Source of the DNA: Eubacteriales bacterium
Lineage (GTDB): Bacteria > Bacillota > Clostridia > Lachnospirales > Lachnospiraceae
Assembly: GCA_030526265.1 (NCBI GenBank)
Contig: JAUNDE010000017.1
Coordinates: 1-37,824 of the forward strand
Direction of reading: 5' to 3'
DNA length: 37,824 bases
The translations under genes and the position numbers were made by a program. Each line of letters starts with the position of its first letter. Within the stretch, counting starts at the first letter, position 1. Shown in pieces: positions 16,292-25,019 of this stretch. The notes under the pieces are model-generated. The model did not search any database. It saw only the letters and a program-made list of their open reading frames with translations, and was not told the origin of the DNA.

Positions 16292-16323
16292 ATAATAAAT
16301 AAAATCAATAATAAATAAAATCA
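16292..16323 (+). repeat. Perfect tandem duplication of a 16-bp AT-rich unit
   Basis: ATAATAAATAAAATCA occurs twice head to tail (16292-16307 and 16308-16323), ending one base before the -35 box of the decarboxylase operon. It could act as an UP element or be slippage. Confidence 0.8.
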
Positions 16324-16324
16324 G

Positions 16325-16353
16325 TTGAATTGTAAGTATGAAAAATATATAAT
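16325..16353 (+). promoter_or_regulatory. Sigma-A promoter of the decarboxylase operon
   Basis: TTGAAT (16325-16330), a 17-bp spacer and TATAAT (16348-16353), 67 bp before the first start codon. Confidence 0.75.
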
Positions 16354-16420
16354 AATACATATTTTGGTTTTTCAATTGTAAATCATTACATGTGTGAAAA
16401 TAGGAATGGAGGAAAGTGTT

Positions 16421-17860
16421 ATGAATAACATAACAATGACAAGTGCAGCAGGTAATAGAATCATTTCTTTGCTTGATGCAGGAAGCTTTGTTGAAATCGG
16501 TGGAGCAGTAACTGCGAGAACTACAGATTTTAACATGCAGGAAAAAGATACTCCAGGCGATGGAGTTATCACCGGATATGGAGTAATTGACGGCAACCTG
16601 GTGTATGTGTACAGCCAGAATGCTGCTGTGTTAAATGGCGCAGTCGGAGAGATGCATGCAAAGAAAATCGCAAATATTTATGACATGGCGATGAAAATGG
16701 GTGCTCCTGTGATCGGCCTTGTTGACTGTGCGGGGTTCAGACTTCAGGAAGCGACCGATGCGCTTGAGGCATTCGGAAGCCTGTATTTGAAACAGACACT
16801 GGCATCAGGAGTGATACCTCAGATTACAGCGATTTTTGGAACATGCGGCGGTGGCCTTTCTGTCATTCCGGCACTTTCAGACTTCACATTTATGGAAGCA
16901 AAGAGTGCGAAGCTGTTTGTAAACTCACCAAATGTGATTCCGGGAAATGAGATCAGCAAATGTGATACATCATCACCGAAGTTCCAGAGTGAACAGACAG
17001 GTCTTGTTGACGGAATCGGAACAGAGGATGAGATCCTTGCAAATATCCGCACATTGATCACAATGCTTCCGTGCAATAATGAGGAAGACGCTTCTTATAA
17101 TGAATGTGCAGATGACCTTAACCGTGTATGCTCGTCGATTGAGAATGCGAAAGAAGATACGGCAATCGTGCTTGCAGAAATATCTGACAGTCACATTTTC
17201 TTCGAGACAAAGAAGGAATATGCAAAGGATATGGTAACCGGATTTATCCGTCTGAACGGTATGACTGTCGGAGCGGTTGCGAACCGTTCTAAAGTATATG
17301 ATGCTGAAGGAAATACAGCAGCAGAATTCGATGGTTCTCTTTCAGCAAAAGGAGCGAGAAAAGCGGCAGAATTCGTTGAGTTCTGTGATGCATTTAATAT
17401 TCCTGTACTTACGCTTACAAACGTTTCAGGATTTAATGCTGCAAAATGCTCAGAAAAGACTCTTGCAAAAAATACCGCAAAATTGATCTATGCATTCGCG
17501 AATGCTACAGTTCCTAAGGTGAATGTGATCATCGGCAAAGCATTCGGAAGTTCGTATATTGCAATGAACAGCAAATCAATCGGGGCAGATATGGTATATG
17601 CATGGCCGGAAGCAGAAATCGGCATGATGGATGCGGGACTTGCGGCAAAGATCATGTATGCAGATTCTGATGCAGTTACTCAGAAAGAAAAGGCTGCAGA
17701 ATACAGAGAACTTCAGTCAAGCCCTCTGTCAGCAGCAAGAAGAGGATATGTCGATACACTGATCCAGCCGGCAGATACAAGAAAATATGTGATTGGAGCA
17801 TTTGAAATGCTTTTTACAAAGAGAGATGAGCGCCCGGCAAAGAAACACGGAACAGTCTAG
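16421..17860 (+). CDS. Acyl-CoA carboxyltransferase (MmdA/PccB-like)
   Basis: A 479-residue two-domain crotonase-fold carboxyltransferase of the type that moves CO2 between biotin and an acyl-CoA (malonyl-, methylmalonyl- or glutaconyl-CoA decarboxylase alpha subunits). Oxyanion-hole blocks are GTCGGGLSVIPALSDFTFME in the N-terminal domain and GKAFGSSYIAMNSKSIGADM plus YAWPEAEIGMMDAG in the C-terminal domain. The usual SGGARIQEG segment reads CAGFRLQEATDALEAFG, so the protein is a divergent member. GGAGG 8 nt upstream places the start at MNNITMT. It is the first of five genes for a membrane decarboxylase complex. Substrate assignment is open. Confidence 0.82.
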   Translation: MNNITMTSAAGNRIISLLDAGSFVEIGGAVTARTTDFNMQEKDTPGDGVITGYGVIDGNLVYVYSQNAAVLNGAVGEMHAKKIANIYDMAMKMGAPVIGLVDCAGFRLQEATDALEAFGSLYLKQTLASGVIPQITAIFGTCGGGLSVIPALSDFTFMEAKSAKLFVNSPNVIPGNEISKCDTSSPKFQSEQTGLVDGIGTEDEILANIRTLITMLPCNNEEDASYNECADDLNRVCSSIENAKEDTAIVLAEISDSHIFFETKKEYAKDMVTGFIRLNGMTVGAVANRSKVYDAEGNTAAEFDGSLSAKGARKAAEFVEFCDAFNIPVLTLTNVSGFNAAKCSEKTLAKNTAKLIYAFANATVPKVNVIIGKAFGSSYIAMNSKSIGADMVYAWPEAEIGMMDAGLAAKIMYADSDAVTQKEKAAEYRELQSSPLSAARRGYVDTLIQPADTRKYVIGAFEMLFTKRDERPAKKHGTV

Positions 17861-17873
17861 CGAGGTGATACAA

Positions 17874-18638
17874 TTGAAGAAAAGAATTAGCTTATTATTA
17901 TGTATGCTTGTCGCTGTGCTTGCTCTTACTGTTGGATGCGGAGCTACAAAGTCTGTTGTTGAGTATGATGAGATGACCGTTTCTCAGTTTTCTGAATGGC
18001 TGATACAGTTTTGTGCAGGTACAGACGAAGAGACAGCTGCACAGTTGAAAGAAATGAGAGCTTCAACTTTTGAGCAGCAGCTTGCGCAGATGAATCTTCC
18101 GTCAAGTCCGGAGAACCTGCTTGGGGCAATCGAATCCTGGAATGCAGGAGAGAATGAGTGCGGAGAGTTTATCTCTCACGGGGATTACAGTTTCAAAGCG
18201 ACAGCAAAAGAGCTTCATATTACAACAGAAGCCGAGTTCACAAAACGAGATGCTACGATTGAGATTGTTTTAGATGATGAATTGTATCTTGACAGCATCA
18301 CTGTCGGAGCTCATATGAGTACCGGTGAAATCCTGAAAAAAGCAGGACTTAATACATTGCTTGGAATGGGAACAGTATTTGTTGTATTGATAATCATTTC
18401 ATTGATTATTTCTTTGTTCAAATACATTCCGGATATCCAGAAAAAATTCAAAAAGAAACCGACGCGGGAGAACGAAGTGACTGCTAAGGCATCAATTGCA
18501 CCTGTGGAAGAGGTTTCGGAAATGGATGATACAGAACTTATCGCAGTGATCGCAGCCGCAATTGCAGCAGCGGAAGGTACAACGACAGATGGTTTTGTAG
18601 TCAGAAGTATAAAGAGAAGAAAATCAAATAGATGGTAA
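17874..18638 (+). CDS. OadG-like gamma subunit with lipoprotein-type extracytoplasmic domain
   Basis: A 254-residue protein read from a TTG codon preceded by GAGGTGA; the ATG frame upstream lies wholly inside the previous gene. An N-terminal signal (LLLCMLVAVLALTVGC) ends in a lipobox Cys. Residues about 22-158 form an extracytoplasmic domain, followed by one membrane helix (TVFVVLIIISLIISLF) and a cytoplasmic tail. The tail segment DDTELIAVIAAAIAAAEG is typical of the small gamma/delta subunits of Na+ decarboxylases, which hold the carboxyltransferase to the membrane subunit. The large outer domain is more than the usual 80-120 residue gamma subunit has. It lies between carboxyltransferase and biotin carrier genes. 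Confidence 0.7.
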   Translation: MKKRISLLLCMLVAVLALTVGCGATKSVVEYDEMTVSQFSEWLIQFCAGTDEETAAQLKEMRASTFEQQLAQMNLPSSPENLLGAIESWNAGENECGEFISHGDYSFKATAKELHITTEAEFTKRDATIEIVLDDELYLDSITVGAHMSTGEILKKAGLNTLLGMGTVFVVLIIISLIISLFKYIPDIQKKFKKKPTRENEVTAKASIAPVEEVSEMDDTELIAVIAAAIAAAEGTTTDGFVVRSIKRRKSNRW

Positions 18639-18661
18639 TCGGTTTTAGGAGGAAATAAGAG

Positions 18662-19027
18662 ATGAAAAGTTATACAATTACAGTGAACGGAAATGTATAC
18701 GATGTAACTGTTGAGGAAAAGAACGGAGCTGCGGCACCTGTTATGGCAGCACCGGTTGCAGCAGCACCAGCTGCAGCACCAAAGGCGGCACCAAAGGCAG
18801 CTTCAGGAGCAGGATCCATTAAAGTTGAGGCAGGTGCAGCAGGCAAAGTATTTAAAGTAGAGGCGAAAGTTGGACAGAGTGTCAAGAGAGGTGACGCAGT
18901 TGTTATCATCGAGGCGATGAAGATGGAGATTCCGGTTGTTGCACCGGAAGACGGTACAGTTGCAAGTATTGATTGTGCAGTAGGTGATCCGGTTGAAGCT
19001 GGAGCAGTTCTTGCTACTTTAAATTAA
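18662..19027 (+). CDS. Biotin carboxyl carrier protein of decarboxylase
   Basis: A 121-residue carrier. An N-terminal strand region (MKSYTITVNGNVYDVTVEEK) is followed by an Ala/Pro/Lys-rich flexible linker (about 24-50) and a biotinyl domain with the EAMKM motif; biotin is attached to Lys87. It shuttles CO2 between the carboxyltransferase(s) and the membrane beta subunit. AGGAGG lies 9 nt before the start. It resembles GcdC/MmdC and the 1.3S subunit of transcarboxylase. Confidence 0.93.
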   Translation: MKSYTITVNGNVYDVTVEEKNGAAAPVMAAPVAAAPAAAPKAAPKAASGAGSIKVEAGAAGKVFKVEAKVGQSVKRGDAVVIIEAMKMEIPVVAPEDGTVASIDCAVGDPVEAGAVLATLN

Positions 19028-19071
19028 GACATATCTTTGTTTATGTTTGAAATTCGACTGGAGGTTAAAAA

Positions 19072-20223
19072 ATGGATTATATTATGACAACATTAGGAAA
19101 TCTCCTGCATCAGACAGCATTTTTCAATCTGACAGGCGGCAATCTGATCATGATTGCTGTTGCATGTTTTTTCCTGTATTTGGCAATCAGACATGAATTC
19201 GAGCCGTTGCTTCTGGTACCGATCGCTTTTGGTATGCTGCTTGTAAATATCTATCCGGATATCATGCTTCATGCTGAGGATTCAGCCAATGGTGTAGGTG
19301 GACTTTTGTACTATTTCTATATTCTTGATGAATGGGCAATTCTTCCGTCGCTGATCTTCATGGGTGTAGGTGCTATGACAGACTTTGGTCCGCTTATTGC
19401 GAACCCGAAGAGTTTCCTTCTCGGAGCATCAGCTCAGTTTGGTATTTTTGCTGCTTATCTCGGAGCTATGGCGATGGGATTCTCAGACAAAGCAGCAGCT
19501 GCAGTTTCTATCATTGGTGGTGCTGACGGTCCGATATCGATCTTCCTTGCGGGTAAATTACAGCAGACTGCAATTTTGGGACCGATCGCAGTAGCGGCAT
19601 ATTCCTATATGTCACTTGTTCCGATCATTCAGCCACCGATCATGAAACTTCTGACAACGGAAGAAGAGCGTAAGATCAAGATGGAGCAGCTGAGACCGGT
19701 GTCCAAGCTTGAGAGAATTTTGTTCCCTGTTATCGTTACGATCGTTGTATGTGTGATTCTTCCTACAACAGCACCGCTTGTCGGCATGCTGATGTTAGGT
19801 AACCTGTTCCGTGAATCAGGTGTTGTAAGACAGCTTCAGGAAACAGCTTCAAATGCACTGATGTATATTGTAGTTATTTTGCTTGGTACATCTGTAGGTG
19901 CTACGACAAGTGCAGAGGCATTCCTTAATTTTGATACGATCAAGATCGTTATTCTCGGACTTATCGCATTTATGTTCGGTACAGCAGCCGGCGTGATCTT
20001 TGGAAAGATCATGTGCAAGCTTTCCGGTGGAAAGATCAATCCGCTGATCGGTTCTGCGGGAGTATCTGCGGTACCTATGGCAGCACGTGTATCACAGAAA
20101 GTAGGTGCGGAGGCAGATCCGACCAACTTCCTTCTGATGCATGCAATGGGACCGAATGTTGCAGGTGTTATCGGTACAGCAGTTGCTGCCGGAACATTTA
20201 TGGCGATTTTCGGAGTACAATAA
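19072..20223 (+). CDS. oadB: Na+-translocating decarboxylase beta subunit
   Basis: A 383-residue integral membrane protein with about 9-11 hydrophobic segments. It releases CO2 from carboxybiotin and pumps Na+ out. The family signature GGADGPISIF, with the functional Asp at residue 152, and the C-terminal SAVPMAARVSQKVG block are present. GGAGG precedes the start. It could serve either carboxyltransferase of the operon; sequence alone does not separate OadB, MmdB and GcdB, so the symbol is a family label. Confidence 0.92.
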   Translation: MDYIMTTLGNLLHQTAFFNLTGGNLIMIAVACFFLYLAIRHEFEPLLLVPIAFGMLLVNIYPDIMLHAEDSANGVGGLLYYFYILDEWAILPSLIFMGVGAMTDFGPLIANPKSFLLGASAQFGIFAAYLGAMAMGFSDKAAAAVSIIGGADGPISIFLAGKLQQTAILGPIAVAAYSYMSLVPIIQPPIMKLLTTEEERKIKMEQLRPVSKLERILFPVIVTIVVCVILPTTAPLVGMLMLGNLFRESGVVRQLQETASNALMYIVVILLGTSVGATTSAEAFLNFDTIKIVILGLIAFMFGTAAGVIFGKIMCKLSGGKINPLIGSAGVSAVPMAARVSQKVGAEADPTNFLLMHAMGPNVAGVIGTAVAAGTFMAIFGVQ

Positions 20224-20248
20224 TCAGAATATAATGGAGGAAGATATA

Positions 20249-21664
20249 ATGGCAGAAATGGAAAAAAAACCAATTAAAATAACTGAGACGATTCTGCGTG
20301 ACGCACACCAGTCTCTGATTGCCACTCGTATGACGACAGAGCAGATGGTTCCGATCATTGAAAAAATGGATAAAGTAGGATATCATTCTGTGGAATGCTG
20401 GGGAGGAGCAACCTTTGATGCATCACTTCGCTTTCTGAAGGAAGATCCATGGGAAAGACTTCGTAAATTCAGAGACGGATTCAAGAATACAAAGCTTCAG
20501 ATGCTGTTCCGCGGACAGAATATCCTTGGATACCGTCCTTATGCAGATGATGTTGTAGAATATTTTGTACAGAAGTCACTTGCAAACGGTATTGATATTA
20601 TCCGTATTTTTGACTGTCTGAATGACCTTAGAAATCTGCAGACAGCTGTAACTGCTGCAAACAGAGAAAAGGGCCACGCACAGGTAGCACTTTCTTATAC
20701 ACTTGGTGATGCTTATACGCTGGAATACTGGGTAGATATTGCGAAGAGAATTGAAGATATGGGTGCAAACTCAATCTGTATCAAGGATATGGCAGGACTT
20801 CTCGTGCCTTATAAAGCAACAGAATTGATCGAGGCATTGAAAGATGCAGTAGATCTTCCGATCCAGCTTCATACTCATTACACATCAGGTGTTGCTTCCA
20901 TGACATATTTGAAGGCTGTTGAGGCAGGTGTGGATGTGATCGATACAGCAATGTCACCGTTTGCACTTGGTACATCACAGCCTGCAACAGAAGTAATGGT
21001 TGAAACATTTAAGGGAACACCTTATGATACAGGATTTGATCAGAAACTTCTTGCTGAGATTGCTGACTATTTCCGACCAATGCGTGACGAAGCACTTGAG
21101 AGTGGACTTCTCAATCCGAAAAATATGGGTGTTAATATTAAGACACTTCTCTATCAGGTACCAGGAGGAATGCTTTCGAACCTTACATCTCAGCTCAAAG
21201 AGCAGAATGCGGAGGATAAATACTATGAAGTGCTCGAAGAAGTGCCGAGAGTGCGTAATGACCTTGGAGAACCGCCGCTTGTAACTCCATCTTCACAGAT
21301 TGTTGGTACACAGGCTGTATTTAATGTCCTGATGGGCGAGAGATACAAGATGGCAACAAAAGAGACAAAAGACATCCTCAGCGGAAAATATGGAAAAACA
21401 GTTAAACCATTCAATGAAGATGTCAAAAAGAAAGTTCTTGGCGATGATGCAGAAATCATCACATGCCGTCCGGCTGACCTGATCCCGGATGAGCTCGATA
21501 CACTTCGCAAAGAGTGTGAGCAGTGGGTACAGCAGGATGAGGATGTGCTTTCCTATGCATTGTTCCCGCAGGTTGCTACAGAATTCTTTAAGTACAGAGA
21601 AGCACAGCAGACAAAAGTGGATCAGACAATTGCAGATACAAAGAACGGAAGTTATCCGGTATAA
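20249..21664 (+). CDS. oadA: Oxaloacetate decarboxylase alpha / pyruvate carboxylase subunit B-type carboxyltransferase
   Basis: A 471-residue TIM-barrel carboxyltransferase that acts on oxaloacetate/pyruvate. Visible: TETILRDAHQSLIATRM (metal Asp18), CIKDMAG with the carboxylated Lys179, the metal ligands LHTHYTSG (208, 210) and AMSPFALGTSQPATE with the catalytic Thr. No biotin domain is present at the C-terminus, so it must use the separate carrier protein of the operon, like the 5S subunit of transcarboxylase. The start is set by GGAGG 8 nt upstream of MAEMEKK. It is the last gene of the operon and is followed by a terminator. Confidence 0.93.
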   Translation: MAEMEKKPIKITETILRDAHQSLIATRMTTEQMVPIIEKMDKVGYHSVECWGGATFDASLRFLKEDPWERLRKFRDGFKNTKLQMLFRGQNILGYRPYADDVVEYFVQKSLANGIDIIRIFDCLNDLRNLQTAVTAANREKGHAQVALSYTLGDAYTLEYWVDIAKRIEDMGANSICIKDMAGLLVPYKATELIEALKDAVDLPIQLHTHYTSGVASMTYLKAVEAGVDVIDTAMSPFALGTSQPATEVMVETFKGTPYDTGFDQKLLAEIADYFRPMRDEALESGLLNPKNMGVNIKTLLYQVPGGMLSNLTSQLKEQNAEDKYYEVLEEVPRVRNDLGEPPLVTPSSQIVGTQAVFNVLMGERYKMATKETKDILSGKYGKTVKPFNEDVKKKVLGDDAEIITCRPADLIPDELDTLRKECEQWVQQDEDVLSYALFPQVATEFFKYREAQQTKVDQTIADTKNGSYPV

Positions 21665-21675
21665 GAAAGATAGAG

Positions 21676-21707
21676 TAGAAACTGCTGTTATGGCAGTTTC
21701 TTTCTTT
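21676..21707 (+). terminator. Rho-independent terminator of the decarboxylase operon
   Basis: GAAACTGC and GCAGTTTC form an 8-bp perfect stem, followed by TTTCTTT. Confidence 0.85.
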
Positions 21708-21770
21708 ACACACACCTTTTATTATTTCTTCTTTGAAACGGTTTTTATGGGGAAAGAGAGGTTTCCAGGT

Positions 21771-22376
21771 ATGATAAAAAATATTATTTTTGATGTCGGA
21801 AATGTACTTCTCGGGTTTGACCCTGAGAAATATCTTGAAAAACGAGGATACACAGAGAATGAGAAGCAGATTTTAAGAAAAAATATGTTTGGCCATCCGC
21901 TGTGGCTGGATGCAGACCGCGGCATCGTGGAAGGTGATGCCCTGCGAGAGGGATTCGCTGCAAATGATCCGGGACACAGAGAACTGATTCTGGATGCGTT
22001 TGACAATGTTGAGCAGACATTGTGGGGGTACCTATATACAGAGCAGTGGACAAAATCTCTGAAAGAGAGAGGTTACCGGCTGTATGTGCTCTCCAATTAT
22101 GGGAAAGACCTTCATGATCGTACAAAACATATGATGAGTTTTCTCCCATATATGGATGGGGTTGTATTTTCTTATGAATGTCATCTGTTGAAACCGGAAC
22201 GTGAGATATATCAGTATCTCTGTGATCAGTTTCATCTGAATCCAGAGGAGTGTGTCTTTATGGATGACAGAGAAGAAAATATTGAAGCAGCACGAGCATA
22301 TGGAATCCATGGAATCTGCTTCCATCATTATGAAGATGTATGTAAAGAGCTTGAAAAACTGTTAAATGAAAAATAG
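21771..22376 (+). CDS. HAD-superfamily phosphatase, YihX-like
   Basis: A 201-residue soluble hydrolase with HAD motifs in order: IIFDVGNVLLGFD (motif I, DxGN form), LSNYG (motif II), KPEREIY (motif III Lys) and VFMDDREENIEAA (motif IV). The small alpha-helical cap lies between motifs I and II, as in subfamily IA. The DxGN form is found in YihX-type sugar-phosphate phosphatases, but the substrate is not known. GAGAGG precedes the chosen ATG; an in-frame ATG 24 nt upstream is less well placed. Confidence 0.85.
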   Translation: MIKNIIFDVGNVLLGFDPEKYLEKRGYTENEKQILRKNMFGHPLWLDADRGIVEGDALREGFAANDPGHRELILDAFDNVEQTLWGYLYTEQWTKSLKERGYRLYVLSNYGKDLHDRTKHMMSFLPYMDGVVFSYECHLLKPEREIYQYLCDQFHLNPEECVFMDDREENIEAARAYGIHGICFHHYEDVCKELEKLLNEK

Positions 22377-22437
22377 ATTCTAAATCACATGTCTTCTTCA
22401 TATATTCTAACAGCATATACGAAAAGGGGAAGTGACT

Positions 22438-23910
22438 ATGGATTTGAATCGTTTATACAAAGATATACAAGCCCGTACAAATGGAGAAATTTATATTGGG
22501 GCAGTGGGACCGGTCCGTTCGGGAAAATCAACGTTTATCAAAAGATTTATGGATGTGCTTGTCCTCCCGAAAATGACAGACGATGCGCAAAAGACAATGA
22601 CGCGGGATGAACTGCCGCAATCTGCATCCGGGAAAATGATCATGACAACAGAACCGAAATTTATTCCAAAAGAAGCAGCAAAGATCCGGCTTCTGGATGA
22701 CACAGCTGTAAAAATAAGATTGATCGATTGTGTTGGATATATGGTAGACGGTGCGTCGGGACATATGGAAGATGCAGGAGAGAGAAAGGTTAAAACGCCA
22801 TGGTTCGAACAGGATATTCCATTTACAAAAGCTGCTGAGATCGGAACAAGGAAAGTGATCCATGATCATGCTACGATTGGCATAGTGATCACAACAGATG
22901 GAAGCATTGGAGATATTCCGCGTGAGAATTACAAAGAGGCAGAGGGAAAGACGATCAGAGAACTTCAGAGTATCGGCAAGCCATTTGTTGTATTAGTGAA
23001 CTCGACAAGACCATATAGTGAAGAGGCGGGTTCGATCGTAAAAGAATTGGAAGAAAAATATGGCGTTCGTGTAATGTCGGTGAATTGCCAGCAGTTGAAA
23101 GAAGAAGATATACAACAGATACTGGAAGCAGTTCTTTCAACATTTCCAATCAGTCAAATTGATTTTTACATACCAAAATGGGTTGAAATGCTTGATTATA
23201 AGCATAAGATCAAGCAGGATCTGATCAATCATATTGGGAATATCATGAATGCGATGGATGTTATGGGAGATGCTGCTGAAGAATTAGAAAAACCGGATAG
23301 TCCATATATCAGTAACATTCGTGTGGAACGGATTGGAATGGATGACGGACATGTGAGCATTCGCATTGATGTTCCTGAGCAGTATTACTATGAAATGATC
23401 AGCGAACTGACAGGTACAGAGATCAGCGGTCAGTATGAACTGATCTCTGAGCTGCAAAATCTCTCCGGTCTGAAAGCAGAGTATGAAAGCGTGAAGTCAG
23501 CATTTGAGAGTGTGCGAATGAAAGGATATGGAGTCGTCAGTCCTGCCATAGAGGAAATCGTTCTGGAGGAACCGTCTGTGATCAGACAAGGAAACAAGTA
23601 CGGGGTAAAGATTCATGCGACAGCACCGTCGATTCATCTGATCAAAGCCAATGTTGAGACAGAAATTGCTCCGATCGTCGGCAATGAACAGCAGGCAAAG
23701 GATCTGATCGGTTACATCAAAGAGACGGAACAAAGTGAAGGCGGCATCTGGAAGACCAATATATTTGGGAAATCGATCGAAGAACTGGTTATGGATGGCA
23801 TGAAGAATAAAATGTCTGTGATCAACGATGAGAGTCAGACGAAATTACAGGATACGATGCAGAAGATCCTGAACGAGAGCTCCGGCGGTCTTGTCTGCAT
23901 CATTATCTGA
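22438..23910 (+). CDS. spoIVA: Stage IV sporulation protein A
   Basis: A 490-residue ATPase that polymerises on the outer forespore membrane and forms the base of the spore coat. The P-loop is GPVRSGKS (24-31) near the N-terminus, as in Bacillus SpoIVA (492 residues), and the C-terminal end SSGGLVCIII fits the conserved tail that anchors it. AGGGG lies 8 nt before the ATG; a GTG two codons earlier is a possible alternative. In Bacillus the gene depends on sigma-E; CATATATT (22399-22406) resembles a sigma-E -10, but no matching -35 is clear. Its presence shows that the organism belongs to a spore-forming line. Confidence 0.96.
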   Translation: MDLNRLYKDIQARTNGEIYIGAVGPVRSGKSTFIKRFMDVLVLPKMTDDAQKTMTRDELPQSASGKMIMTTEPKFIPKEAAKIRLLDDTAVKIRLIDCVGYMVDGASGHMEDAGERKVKTPWFEQDIPFTKAAEIGTRKVIHDHATIGIVITTDGSIGDIPRENYKEAEGKTIRELQSIGKPFVVLVNSTRPYSEEAGSIVKELEEKYGVRVMSVNCQQLKEEDIQQILEAVLSTFPISQIDFYIPKWVEMLDYKHKIKQDLINHIGNIMNAMDVMGDAAEELEKPDSPYISNIRVERIGMDDGHVSIRIDVPEQYYYEMISELTGTEISGQYELISELQNLSGLKAEYESVKSAFESVRMKGYGVVSPAIEEIVLEEPSVIRQGNKYGVKIHATAPSIHLIKANVETEIAPIVGNEQQAKDLIGYIKETEQSEGGIWKTNIFGKSIEELVMDGMKNKMSVINDESQTKLQDTMQKILNESSGGLVCIII

Positions 23911-23923
23911 AGAACAGAAAGAG

Positions 23924-23952
23924 TTGCAAATATTTGAAAAAATCATTATAAT
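23924..23952 (+). promoter_or_regulatory. Sigma-A promoter of the MogA/MoaB-like gene
   Basis: TTGCAA (23924-23929), a 17-bp spacer and TATAAT (23947-23952), 40 bp before the start codon. Confidence 0.75.
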
Positions 23953-23992
23953 AGAGTAAGTTAATCGCAAATGAGATATTTGGAGGTACATA

Positions 23993-24469
23993 ATGAGAGT
24001 AGCAATTATTACAGCAAGTACGCCGGTCTACAGGGGACAAGAGGAAAACACCAGTGGACAGATCATTGAGAATATTATGAAAGAGGCTGGTCATGAGATC
24101 GTATTTATGAAGCCGCTTCCATGCGATAAAACAGTGCTTTCTACTGTGATGCAGAGAATGGCAGATGGAAAGCTGACAGATCTTATTCTTACGACCGGAG
24201 GAGCCGGATGCGCGGCGGGTGACTGTACACCGGAAGCAACGATGGAGATCGTTGACAGACCTGTTGTAGGTATTCCCGAAGCGATGAGAGCCTACACATT
24301 CCAGATGACAAAGCGTGCAATGTTAAACAGAAGTGCCGCGGGTATCAGAGGAGATGTACTGATCGTAAACCTTCCTGGAAAGCCAAATGCTGTGAAACAG
24401 TGCCTGAATTATCTGCTTCCAGAGATTACTCATGCAGTTGGTCTTATTCAGAAAAAGACGGAAGAATAA
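23993..24469 (+). CDS. MogA/MoaB-family molybdopterin-binding protein
   Basis: A 158-residue protein of the molybdopterin-binding fold, which adenylylates molybdopterin during molybdenum cofactor synthesis. Hallmarks are TTGGAG at the phosphate-binding loop, DCTPEATMEI, GIPEAMR and NLPGKP. The usual RDVTPEA is GDCTPEA here. GGAGG precedes the start. No other molybdenum cofactor gene is in the window, so partners must lie elsewhere, or the protein has another role. It is followed by rnhA 24 bp later. Confidence 0.85.
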   Translation: MRVAIITASTPVYRGQEENTSGQIIENIMKEAGHEIVFMKPLPCDKTVLSTVMQRMADGKLTDLILTTGGAGCAAGDCTPEATMEIVDRPVVGIPEAMRAYTFQMTKRAMLNRSAAGIRGDVLIVNLPGKPNAVKQCLNYLLPEITHAVGLIQKKTEE

Positions 24470-24493
24470 TCAGAAAAGATATGGAGGACAGTA

Positions 24494-24967
24494 ATGCTTG
24501 TTAAGATCTATACGGACGGAGCAGCCCGTGGAAACCCGGACGGGCCGGGAGGATATGGGACTGTACTTGAGTATACCGATACAAAAGGGCAGCTTCACAC
24601 GAAAGAACTTTCACAAGGGTATGTAAAGACAACCAATAACCGTATGGAACTTATGGCAGTGATCGCCGGATTGGAAGCATTGAACCGTCCGTGTGAGGTA
24701 GAGGTTTATTCGGATTCCCAGTATGTTGTAAACGCGTTTAACCAGCACTGGATTGAAGGCTGGATCAAAAAGGGATGGAAAAGAGGAAAAAATGAGGCAG
24801 TGAAGAATGTCGATCTCTGGAAACGTCTCCTGAACGCAAAAGAACCGCATCAGATTACATTTCACTGGGTGAAGGGGCACGACGGTCATCTCCAGAACGA
24901 GCGGTGTGATACACTTGCCACTTCAGCTGCTGACGGTGATGATCTGATCATTGATGAAGGAATATAA
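24494..24967 (+). CDS. rnhA: Ribonuclease HI
   Basis: A 157-residue endonuclease that cuts RNA in RNA-DNA hybrids. The acidic catalytic set is visible: YTDGAARGNPGPGG-like start (Asp8), Glu in NRMELMAVIAGLEAL, Asp in VYSDSQYVVNAF and Asp in NERCDTLA. The basic protrusion WIKKGWKRGKNEAVKN is typical of the E. coli type. TGGAGGA precedes the ATG. It is probably co-transcribed with the previous gene; RNase P RNA starts 52 bp later. Confidence 0.95.
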   Translation: MLVKIYTDGAARGNPDGPGGYGTVLEYTDTKGQLHTKELSQGYVKTTNNRMELMAVIAGLEALNRPCEVEVYSDSQYVVNAFNQHWIEGWIKKGWKRGKNEAVKNVDLWKRLLNAKEPHQITFHWVKGHDGHLQNERCDTLATSAADGDDLIIDEGI

Positions 24968-25006
24968 CCGCAGATTTTATCATATCATTTCATCAGAAAA
25001 TAATTT

Positions 25007-25012
25007 TATAAA
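25007..25012 (+). promoter_or_regulatory. Candidate -10 of the RNase P RNA promoter
   Basis: TATAAA lies 8 bp before the predicted RNA 5' end. No good -35 is seen at 16-18 bp spacing. Confidence 0.4.
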
Positions 25013-25019
25013 GTGTAAT

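Noticed and set aside
22399-22420. Sigma-E promoter before spoIVA
   Set aside because: Two -10-like sequences are present, but neither has a -35 at the right distance, so it is not listed as a feature.
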